Origin: Ascochyta rabiei
Taxonomy: Eukaryota > Ascomycota > Dothideomycetes > Pleosporales > Didymellaceae
Direction of reading: 5' to 3'
Length of the DNA stretch: 64,000 nt
NCBI RefSeq assembly: GCF_004011695.2
Contig: NC_082408.1
Coordinates: 357,501-421,500 of the forward strand
Shown: positions 55,298-64,000 of the stretch, one piece after another
Numbering within the stretch: position 1 is the first letter of the stretch
How the letters are laid out: every line of letters begins with the position of its first letter
Translations under genes and position numbers: made by a program
Notes under the pieces: generated by a model
Told to the model about the DNA's origin: nothing
What the model saw: only the letters and a program-made list of their open reading frames with translations
Database searches by the model: none

Positions 55298-58154
55298 CTA
55301 AAACCCGCTATAGCCCTGAGTGTTTGGGTCTGTCGGGTAGCTCCACAATATTGAGTCTGGTATGAACAGTGCCGATAGGTCTGCATCAGAGCCCGTTCCC
55401 AGATCAAACTGGGTAAAGTCAAAGTTCAAGTCAAAGTTAGATTGTGGCATGCCCATCATATCGGGAGGATGCGACTGTGCCGGCATATCCGGGTACCAGT
55501 TGTGCTGCAAAGGGTGCTGCGAGGCGTGTGAGTGTGCTTGCAATGCGGCTTGTGCTTGTTGTTGAGAGCGGCTATGGGCGTGCGTTTGCGTCTGCGATGA
55601 GCCGGAGTTGCTGCTGCCCATAGCAACTTCAGACAGCAGATGGAGTGGTGTCTGGTTAGTTGAAGAATGACGAGAAGGAGGCTGAGGACCGTCGTTTGAG
55701 GGGCGCCGGGACACCTCGCTCGAGTCCGCTTGTTCGGATCTGGAGGTTCCTTCTTTGATTTGTGCAAACCGCTCTTGCAAGCGCTTGGCTACAAAATAGA
55801 ACTTCCCGTGAGGCGACTGAGCATCTCGAGAAACGATCGCGTTGAACATGGTGACTAAACGCTCGGTGTACACTTCAATCTGCAAGTCTTCCTTCTTGAT
55901 AATGCTGCTGACTTCACCGGAGCTCGTCACCGAGACCCACATCTTCATGAGGCATACAATGGCATAGATGGCGCGCACACCTACACACTCGTCAGTAGGG
56001 ACTTGAGTGAATCAGGGCGGTTGCAGCTTACAGAAAATCACCGGAAACGTCAACAGGATGTCCAGCTGAATGCTAAGGATTGTGTCCAGTATACCGTGCG
56101 TGGCCGTAAGGCATTCGCCTAATGCGCCAATGTGTGCTGGTCCTATGGGCGCGTCTTTCTTGACCACAGCCGGCGACAAAGCCTCGAGTGGGAAGGGCGG
56201 TTGGAAGTCAGCGGCACTCTGGTGCTGATGTAAAGCAATTTCGTGGAGGAAGAGGTTCGTCACGTGTTCGCCCAATCGAAGGGTAGCTTGAGCTTTCGTT
56301 AGCTGATGTTGCAACAAAGTTCCAGTGAAGCTTACGGTCAACTTCACCCATCTTAGCGTTCTCGTCTTTGAGCTGCTGCAGCTCATTCTCGAAGATCTTG
56401 AGCGCGTAGATGACTTTAGGCTCGGAGATGACAACTTCAACAGACGGATCGTCCATACAGAACTGAACGGATATGCTCTCTCCAATGTGCGCCATCTTCA
56501 CTTGCTGGCACAGCAGCTTGTCCGAAGGGAATGCATCTGGCGAGGTTTCAAGAAGCTTGACACTCTCTTCCATGTACTTTGTCCATCGAAGAAGTATTGG
56601 CCGTCGCAGCACCATCGTGATGCTCATGCAGAGATAGTAACACACGAGGAATGTGCGCCGGGCGTCGATGCCGCTTGAGTTGGGGTGATACCTTCGAAAG
56701 GGGCCTATGGATAGCCTCATCACATTGGGCGTTGCTTTCCGGCCCAGGCCCAGGTCCAGTGCCATTACAGCAGCGCAGTTGACCATCATATAAAAATTGT
56801 GTTGCTCAAAGTGCAAAGGCGGTCGGTACCACAACACGGCGACCTGTAAAGCCTGGACAATCTCAAGCGACTTCTCTCCGTTACGCCAGATGATGTCGGC
56901 AAGTTGATCCTTGAGTATTCTGGTTAGCTCGCGCTGTACATCCTGCGAAACAAGCTGCTCTGCGCTGCCGTGCGACGATCCAGCCAGCAGCGACAGGAAG
57001 AGCAATGGCTTTTTCTCACGAACGTCTCGAGCCGTGGTTCCAGGAGCAAAGGGAACCGCGGGAAAGTGGGGGCAGATTTCGTTTACGTATCGGAGGAAGA
57101 CACGCTCCGCAAGCTCAGGGGTGACGAGGGAGTCGATCAGCGTGTTGATGTGTGAATGATCAGGGTGGAGCCGGCTCTTTCCGTTGCGCTTCATCTCAGG
57201 GTGCTCGGCAAGGTCGCGATGGATGGCATCCATGTCCTCAGGAATGGTCTGCTTGTGTGAGATGACGTTGGTTTGCGCAGATGATGCACCTACCGCGTGG
57301 CTGTGGCCGCCGTTTCCCTTTCTCCGCTTGGCCTCTGGCCCTCGCTGAATGGTCTGTGCCGGCCCATAACCCGGAGGGATGCTTGCGTAGCCGCTCTGGA
57401 CGGGACTCGACCATTCGTGGGCGATGGTGCCCATGCGGAAGGAGCCCTCGGGCATGGATGTAGCGGGCGTGTTGCCGTCATGCTGGGGCAGGCCTCCGTG
57501 ATGTCTGATGTCGGGAGCGCCCGACTTTTGAGCGTGCAGTGTGGCTGTCAAGGCATCAATCTTGCGCTCTAGCTCGGCGACACGGCTGTCGGCTTTCTTC
57601 TGACGCTTCCTGGTCGGGGGCGTGGTGATGCTCAGCAAAGTCAGTCCCAGTGCTCTGTGAGTGCTTGCGCACGGATAGTGCCCTCCCTACCAGGGCCGCC
57701 CGGCCTTTGCGCACCGTTTGCAGGACACGTCCGGACGCTCTTGGTCGCAGCGCACTTTGAGCCCGCGACACGAGTCACATGCTCGCGGACGCTTGAAGTC
57801 GCCGGCGTCTTTGGCGGAGCCTGGGGTTGCATGCGTGGCGCCATCGTGGTCGTGCTCGCCCTCGTCCTCTTGTTCGTAGTCGTCGTGGTCGCCGTCCGGC
57901 GTATTCGCCGAGGGTTGGTGCAGCGCCGGATCTACGCTGTTGCTGGGCGGCGGGTGCGATGGCCGCGCGGGCTGCTGGGGCTGCTGGGGCTGCGCGGACT
58001 GCTGGGGCTGCGCGGGCTGCTGCTGTGGCGTTGACGCCGGCAGATAGTACGGGTGGCCGACATTCTGCGGGGGTTGCGTCGCGTATGATTGCGGTGGTGC
58101 GTTGTCTTTGCCATCGAATGGCGAGAACAAGGCAGGATCTATGGGCGCCGACAT
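55298..58154 (-). CDS. Zn2Cys6 fungal transcription factor
   Basis: Four exons: 57691-58154, 56336-57630, 56032-56286 and 55298-55980; introns 60, 49 and 51 bp; 898 residues. The binuclear zinc cluster is RACDSCRGLKVRC to CKRCAKAGRPC with six Cys at 126, 129, 136, 145, 148 and 155; the last Cys codon is created by the first splice. A basic linker (TRKRQKK) and a short coiled coil (SRVAELERKIDALTATL) follow, as in dimeric Gal4-type factors. The middle homology region starts near HINTLIDSLVTPELAERVFLRYV. The C terminus is Gln/Ser/His-rich with an acidic-aromatic stretch (FDLNFDFTQFDLG) that could activate transcription. The outline resembles Leu3/War1-type regulators, but the target pathway is not shown. 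The N-terminal half of exon 1 is Pro/Gln-rich. Confidence 0.9.
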
Positions 58155-58807
58155 GGTATTGCGCTGGAGGTGCCGAGGTCGGAAGTTCGGTGAGTGGGAG
58201 CTGCGACGATGCGTCGTAGAGTCCGTCGAGCGCGCTAGGCCTCTTTCAAGGGATTGGGGACATGACATTGACTGCGTACGCAGAGGTGGTGAGACCAACA
58301 GAACATTACGCGCTATCACGAAGGGGAGAACAAGGCACACGAAGAGATTCGTATCCCTCCACCATACACTTCTGGGCACGCCAGAACCTTGTGCACGCCA
58401 GAACCTTGTGCACGCCAGAACCTTGTGCACGCCAGAACCTTGTGCACGCCAGAACCTTGTGCACGCCAGAACCTTGTGCACGCCAGAACCTTGTGCACGC
58501 CAGAACCTCGTGCACGCCAGAACCTCATGCACGCGTAGCTTGGTAAATCCCATGCTTTCGACACCATGAAAACTTTGCACGTGCGAAAGGTCACACGCCG
58601 TTTGACGAGCGGCGACCCGTTGACAGAAGCCCTGCTTGGTCTACCTTAACATTGGGAAATGTAGCATCACGTCAAGCAATGACGGCCTCCACAGCAGCGC
58701 TTAAGCAATTCCTGCAGCTTGGCTTCGACCTACCCTTCTGACGATGCGCACGACACGAGGACATGCTGTTTGGTTGACTTCACGGAGTTGCATCTCTCTA
58801 CTCTACT
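58155..58807. promoter_or_regulatory. Zn2Cys6 gene promoter with tandem repeats
   Basis: Includes the 17-bp repeat array 58377-58529, and the 3' region of the molybdopterin synthase subunit gene at the right. No additional gene supported. Confidence 0.5.
58377..58529. repeat. Nine tandem 17-bp repeats
   Basis: Unit CACGCCAGAACCTTGTG; seven perfect copies (58377-58495), then one with CTCGTG and one with CTCATG. Every junction creates GTGCAC, a palindrome. The array lies 223-375 bp upstream of the Zn2Cys6 start codon. Confidence 0.95.
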
Positions 58808-59104
58808 TCAGCCCGAGCTGACAGGCGGTATGATGGCCACCTCGTCGCCTGCGTTGATCTCCATGTCCACGCATGAGGCACCGTCGTCATCGTCGTCTAG
58901 GTCGACATAGTCGAGATTCACAGTGACAGCACAGCTGCTCAGCACGCGCTCCTTGAAGCCAGGATACGTGTCGTCGAGCTTGGCAAACAGATGGCGTACG
59001 CGGAGCGGGGCGGGCAAATGCTCTGTGGTCTTGCCAGTGAAAGTTGAGGCAGCCGCAAAATACAAGATTGTGAAGTGACCTGCAGGAGGCTTCGAGGATG
59101 CCAT
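58808..59104 (-). CDS. cnxG: Molybdopterin synthase sulfur-carrier (small) subunit
   Basis: Single exon, 98 residues, MoaD/MOCS2A family length. Ubiquitin-like fold: FTILYFAAASTFTGK, then LPAPLRVRHLFAKLDDTYPGF, NLDYVD, and the C-terminal EINAGDEVAIIPPVSSG. The thiocarboxylated C-terminal Gly of this subunit carries sulfur to precursor Z in molybdenum cofactor synthesis; it must be charged by an E1-like enzyme (cnxF type) and pairs with the large subunit (cnxH type), neither of which is in the window. The protein ends Ser-Gly rather than the Gly-Gly of most relatives. The start at 59104 (MASSKPP) is preferred; the longer open frame upstream begins with a Cys-rich segment unlike the family. Confidence 0.88.
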   Translation of the reverse strand: MASSKPPAGHFTILYFAAASTFTGKTTEHLPAPLRVRHLFAKLDDTYPGFKERVLSSCAVTVNLDYVDLDDDDDGASCVDMEINAGDEVAIIPPVSSG

Positions 59105-59504
59105 GTTGCGTGCTACGAGGTGCTGTGGCGCGTTAGAATCGTGCGCGCGAGGACAAAAGCAGCAAGTGACGGGGAGCAAATTTTCTGATCAGCCAAAAGA
59201 AGGTGTTCCGCAGGCCATCGCCGAAGCGACAGTCGGATAATACATGCTATATTGGAAAACATCACGAGAAGGAATGGTGAAGTACGAGGGATGTGGACGT
59301 GGCTTACCTTTTGGAATCTGCGGGTGTGGAGGGAAGGGCGGTGTTGTGCGGAGCTCTCGGAGGTCAGAAGAACATGTGAGTTCGTGCAGGCGCTAGTGCG
59401 TATATGGTAAGAGTAGTCGCGCTGTCGATGAGCGCATGCATCACCAACGCCCGGCGCCTCCAAGCCGGCCGGCATCGTCCACCTTTTCCCCCCTCGTTCC
59501 AAAC
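59105..59504. promoter_or_regulatory. Divergent promoter region, cnxG / mitochondrial RNase II
   Basis: 400 bp between two divergently read starts. An in-frame ATG at 59436 would extend the RNase II N terminus into this stretch. No other gene. Confidence 0.4.
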
Positions 59505-62500
59505 ATGCATCCACGTTCGCTGTGGCTGTCGGGCGATATTTGCCTGCGATGCCAATGGCGTCTTGCCGTCCAAAGCCACAGAAGTGCGCGGTTGCAGACG
59601 TCTCGTAACCTCCGTTCGGCTGTAAAACTTTCGCGGCCGCTGCCCGGGCGCGCCTTCCACGCCTCCGCCCTGGTATGGCTTCACCCACGCACGAAACGCT
59701 GTTCATGATGCACGGAGCTGACAGCAGGTAGCGCGCACAGTCTCTCGTCACGCCCACGCCCGTCGATCCTGCCGTAGACCCCTTGTTCATTGCACGGCCG
59801 CCACAATTAGCCGTTCGCAGCCATCTCGAGCAGTGGCAGGCGCAGCACGGCGGTCCCAGCGAAGAGACGCTGTCTGCGTTCGAAAAGCACCCGGCCAACG
59901 GCGAGATCTACAACAACGTGTCCAGGGTCTCGAGTGCGTCGGCGGCCGACGACCAGACTGAGGGCGACCGGTGGTTTGCCGGCGAAGAGGACGATGGCGA
60001 GGACCTGATCACCATCGGTCTATTCCTGAAGCCTGGAGACGTGGTAGAGCTGTCGTAAGTCTTTTGGTTCTGTGGAGTGTCCCTCTGCTGTACCGCTACC
60101 CTACCTGGTACGCGTGCGGACCAGATCAGACAAGACCACATCAGATGAAAGGAGATGAGATGTGATGGATTGCTGACATCGCTGACCCTACGCAGGCAGT
60201 CCGGCCGCGAACCCATCCTCGCCGTCTTCGTCCAGCAGCTCGACACGGACAGCCAGTTCTACACCATCAACGGGAAATGGGCCCACTCGAATCTCGCCCA
60301 GATCTCCTTTGCCATCCCAGGCTGCATCAGCCCTGCGCTGCTGCGACCTCTCGTGCCCTTTTTGCCCACAGACCCCGACAAGGCCAACCCCAAGGGCGAG
60401 GTCCACGTACCTGCCGACGTCGCCGCTCCCGTGCAGCGGCTTCTTGACAGCCTCGCGGAAGAATCTGAAGCCGTCTACCGCAAGAATGCCCCCGTCCTGG
60501 ACACTGCCTACGCTGTGCTGGCCGACAGCAGCCGCACTCGTATGATGACGCTTGCCCAGATTGCCAAAACCTTGCTGGCTCGAGGCGACGCTGCGTGGAC
60601 TCCGTCTTCGTCAGACCTCCTGGCAGTGCGGAAAGCCCTGAACCACAATGCCTTCCGCTTCCGTTCTGACCAACGCAGTCACCGTCTGACCAATGTCTTC
60701 GCCATCCGTCCCAAGAACGATGTCCAGGTCGTTGAGACGGTCCATGAATGGATCCGGGAATATTTCGAGTACCTGGCAAAGACTGCAACCGAGTCAAATA
60801 CCGCCACTGTGACGCGTACCAAAGGGGCGAAGAATGTTCTGCAATTTCTCCAAAAGGCCCGCAGACTGATTGCAAAGAGCAGAAAGAACCGCGATCCCGC
60901 CTCGGGCGGACTTGGGCCAAGCAAAAACCGAAATCCACACGCGTCCGATTCCCCCAGACTGCAAGCCGTAACCGACGAAGCCTTCTCCAAAACCGACAGC
61001 GAGATCATTACCTTCTTGCAAGCCTGGGTATTGAACAACCAATTTCAGAACATGGGCGGTCTGCACTCTGCCTGTGCGGATCTCGTAGCTGCTACCGGCT
61101 GCTACAAGCCAGGAGTCATACAGCACCCTGCTGAACATGAATCACAAGCAGACCTGATCCGCCGTGCGACGGGACTAGTGTTCTTGCAGGAAATTGGAGT
61201 GATTACGCCCTACGAGAACCGCACAATCTACGACGAACAACTCATGCTCCCAACCGTTCGACTCTCGCGGAACTTGGAGCTACTGAACAGCAAAGCAAAA
61301 TTACTTCAAGTCACGCCCGACTTCCGCGACTCCATGGCTGGCGTTCGCCGCGACTGGGGATCCACAAACGTCTATTGCATAGATGATGTTGGGGCCCAAG
61401 AGATTGACGATGGCATCTCGATAGAAAAAGTCAAAGGTGCCGACTCGGAATTTTGGGTCCATGTTCATGTAGCGAATCCGACCGCCTTCTTCGGCAAGAC
61501 ACATACGCTCTCCAGTCTAGCCGCACACATGACCCAGACTGTGTATACACCAGAGCGAACTTTTCCAATGTTACCTAAATGGGCCACCGACGGTTACTTT
61601 AGTCTTCAGCGTAACCGACCGGTGATCACGTTTAGTTCCCGAGTCGACCGTCGAGGAGATGTCCTTGAAACGAACATCTCGCATGGTACAATCCGCAATC
61701 CAGTCTCAATCACTCCGTCAGAACTGGCATCGAACTTGGGAGAAACTCCCAAAGGCGAGAGACGAAGGCTTGTAGTTGGTGCCAACGTAGCGACCAGCAG
61801 CGAGTCTCGCATTCCTCCAACAATCAATCCTAGCCAGCTTCAGGAGTTGCGAGACCTTTACGCAGTAGCAAAGCTACTCTCGAGGAAGCGACAGGAACGT
61901 GGTGGCATTTCCATGTTCAACAGCTCACCAAGCGTACGTGTTTTCGAAAGCGCAGAACAGCCAGGCCTTACCTGGAATGCCCCTTCTACCGACGCATCAC
62001 GTTTCATTCATGGCGATCCCATTATTGAGATTACCAAAGCTGCTCCGAAAGGATTCTTGCGCTTCGACATGAACGCTACCAATATTGTAGAAGAGATCAT
62101 GATGTTGGGCTGCTCTACAGCTGCGTCCTGGTGTGGCGAAAGAGGAATACCTGTCATGTTTAGAGGATCCATCGCTCCACCCAACGTCAACAGAGCACCC
62201 TCTGAGGAGCTCAAGCAGAACATCATGTCGAACTATTTGGAGAAGCACCAGAACCCGCCACTTCGACTGACAATGCAATACATGGAGTCGCTTGGTAGGG
62301 CCATTGCTCATACGTCCCCGCTACCACATAGGGTGATAGGAGTTTCCGGCTATGTCAGAGTGACGAGTCCGCTTCGGCGCTTTAGTGATATGATCGCCCA
62401 CTGGCAGATTGAAGCTGCCGTACGGTACGAGGCGAAAACCGGCAAGAAGTACAACGCTGCCGAGTTGGGCTCTCAGCATGGTATCTTGCCCTTTACCCAG

Positions 62501-62872
62501 CGTCAGATCCAAGAATCGATCGTTACCCTCTCGCCCCGAGAGAAGCTGATCGCGACAACCCAAAGGAATGCAGTCAACCACTGGGTGTCCCAGGCTTTCC
62601 TTCGCGCTCTGCATTACAACGAAGCTGAACTGCCTACTACATTTAGATGCTGGATCCGGTTCGTTGACTTGGGAGCAAACCTGCGTGGTTTGAAGCCCAT
62701 GGCTGTTGGCCTCATGCCCGAATATGGCTTGAGAGTGGCCATACGGGACACAGAGGACGCTCAATTGGGTGATGAGTGGGAAGTCGCTCTCGACAGCGTG
62801 GACTTGTTCAATGCTCGTATCTATGTTAAGCCTGTGCGACTGTTGAACAGAGAAGCTAACAGTCTCGAGTAA
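59505..62872 (+). CDS. cyt-4: Mitochondrial exoribonuclease II (CYT-4/Dss1 type)
   Basis: Three exons: 59505-59672, 59741-60054 and 60196-62872; introns 68 and 141 bp; 1052 residues. The first exon encodes a classic mitochondrial presequence: Arg/Ser/Leu-rich, no acidic residues after Asp11, ending GRAFHASAL. The RNB catalytic domain has IDDVGAQEIDDG with the metal-binding aspartates (Asp557, 558, 565, 566 region), HVHVANPTAFF, TFPMLPKWATDGYFSLQ, and the RNB signature SGYVRVTSPLRRFSDMIAHW. In yeast Dss1 is the 3'-5' exonuclease of the mitochondrial degradosome with helicase Suv3; Neurospora CYT-4 is needed for mitochondrial RNA processing and turnover. An upstream ATG at 59436 would add 23 residues. 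Confidence 0.93.
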
Positions 62873-64000
62873 CGTGAATCGAGGGACTTGGTAAGAGAAC
62901 TATGCAACTCAATCACCGTTTCAGCATCTCAGAGGCCTTTGTCTGCCGAGGTCTTGGCGTCATTTGCAAGGCTCGGGTCATTGCCCCACGCGTTCACCCA
63001 ATCACACGAGCTTCTTGTTTTGGCTGCGGGGAGGCGTGTGGTACGACGGCGAGGAGCTGGGTGGCAGGCCTACACTCGTCCCCTGGTCGCAGTGGATTTC
63101 GCAGGTGGATTCCAAACTACCCAACAAGCGATGTGGCTGGCAAACCAACTGTCAACAAGCTAGGTAGACGGGCGGCACGGGGGAATGCGAAATTTAAAGC
63201 GTGACGGCAACGAACAGTTACAGCGGGCCGGCGAGGCACATCAATAATATCCCTGTAAGCCATCGAAAGCCAGCGGCGCACTAGCAACAGGTGGCAATCC
63301 AACAAGGATCCAACATGCTGCCGTGAGCGATGCATAGCGTTTTCGTCTCAAGGAGTGATCTGGCAAATTGAGAAAGAGCACGGCCAAAGGTTCCGATTTG
63401 CCCAGACCTGCGCATGCTGCACGGCCGGGGTGAGTGGACCCGGCGGACCGGGCCCTGGTAAAGTGTGCCAGATCTGTGTACCAAAGGTGCCTTGCACTGT
63501 CCCGACAACCTTCTTATGACCTTGGCGATATTTTCGTACGACTGAGACACGGTGAGGCTAGCGGATGCACAGCTACTGCAACATGACGGATTTGGATCCA
63601 TGACTACAATGAGGGCTTTTCCATGCGTTAACCGACACTCTTTCGCTGCGCACATTCTCCACCCTCTTTTGAAGCTAACTCTGTGAATGAGGCTACCACT
63701 CGCAATTACTGATCAGATGCTACAGACTATGGTTCAGCCACTCCCGGTCTAGCGATATGCAATTGCTTGTCATAGCAGCTGAATGCCGTCCACGTCTTAC
63801 TGTCCAGCTACCGGTTGTGGTGATATATCAGTCTCCCTGAGCTAGATCGAGCCGACCATTATCCATCGTATTGGTTTCAACGACGACACCGGTGCCGTTA
63901 CCCTGCATGTCAGTTCTTAGCCCGAGCCCGGACGACGACCACTATACCATGTCTACATTCTCGCACGATCGTACCAGCACTGCTGTAGATCAAGCCATCG
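62873..64000. other. Right-end region without supported gene
   Basis: Contains the 3' region of the RNase II gene. A segment at about 63010-63150 (plus) reads GGVWYDGEELGGRPTLVPWS, which looks coding-like, but has no good start, splice context or family match; it may be a gene fragment. Nothing else is recognisable. Confidence 0.35.

Noticed and set aside
58306..58594. Open frames through the 17-bp repeats encoding repeated VHKVLACTRFWRAQ-like peptides on the minus strand and NLVHARTLCTPEP on the plus strand
   Set aside because: A 17-bp unit cycles through all three frames, so open frames in several phases are a by-product of a stop-free repeat. There is no start context or splice link.
62964..63167. 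Plus-strand frame with GGVWYDGEELGGRPTLVPWSQW
   Set aside because: It looks coding-like but is short, has no recognisable family, and I could not find splice sites extending it; left as a possible gene fragment.
1..64000. Search for CRISPR arrays, phage or integron-like features and operons
   Set aside because: The tandem arrays found have no spacers and the genes are spliced eukaryotic genes; prokaryotic systems are not expected and none is seen.

Overview
This window is nuclear DNA of a filamentous ascomycete (Pezizomycotina). The evidence is many short introns of about 47-60 bp with GTAAGT/GTACGT-type donors and CTGAC/CTAAC-type branch sites, compact gene spacing on both strands, fungus-restricted families (Zn2Cys6 factor, fungal rhodopsin-domain membrane protein, GMC and BBE-like oxidoreductases, tricalbin) and an AT-rich, TpA-rich island that looks like a decayed repeat. 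A dothideomycete is my best guess, but the window alone does not prove it. Almost all gene models below were built by joining exons by hand, with phase and total length checked to be divisible by three.

Layout. 0-5 kb: a 5'-incomplete alpha/beta-hydrolase-like gene, ribosomal protein L23 (uL14, four exons, minus), arylamine N-acetyltransferase, and a four-exon orphan. 5.8-7.8 kb: a hypothetical gene running into a broken SF1 helicase relic with two in-frame stops. 7.7-10 kb holds no recognisable gene. 10-23 kb: mitochondrial proline dehydrogenase, a Cys/Met-metabolism PLP enzyme, a cyclophilin that appears able to give mitochondrial and cytosolic forms, an Ent3-type epsin followed by a striking 11-bp-periodic array, a Ted1/PGAP5-type phosphoesterase and a seven-exon GMC oxidoreductase. 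23-41 kb: a bZIP-like regulator, a tRNA-Ala(UGC), a 1513-residue tricalbin with a GC-AG intron, a fungal DUF7514-type protein with an Arg-Asp tail, UGPase, a tandem-FolB protein and STI1.

41-48 kb is more accessory: a rhodopsin-domain membrane protein, a secreted FAD-linked oxidase, a 237-bp MITE-like inverted-repeat element, an AT-rich decayed island and an SMP-30/gluconolactonase-like gene. 49-64 kb: a SET-domain protein, an ERD2-like protein with a long acidic tail, a Myb-like factor, a Zn2Cys6 factor with nine 17-bp repeats upstream, the small molybdopterin synthase subunit, and a mitochondrial RNase II (CYT-4/Dss1 type). The last 1.1 kb has no supported gene.

Functionally this is a mixed, mostly housekeeping chromosome segment: translation, mitochondrial proline and RNA metabolism, ER-plasma membrane contact, GPI-anchor remodelling and trans-Golgi sorting, folate and molybdenum cofactor synthesis, and chaperoning. 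There is no obvious secondary-metabolite cluster. The unusual material lies in non-coding repeats, the broken helicase locus and the island at 45.5-47.1 kb.
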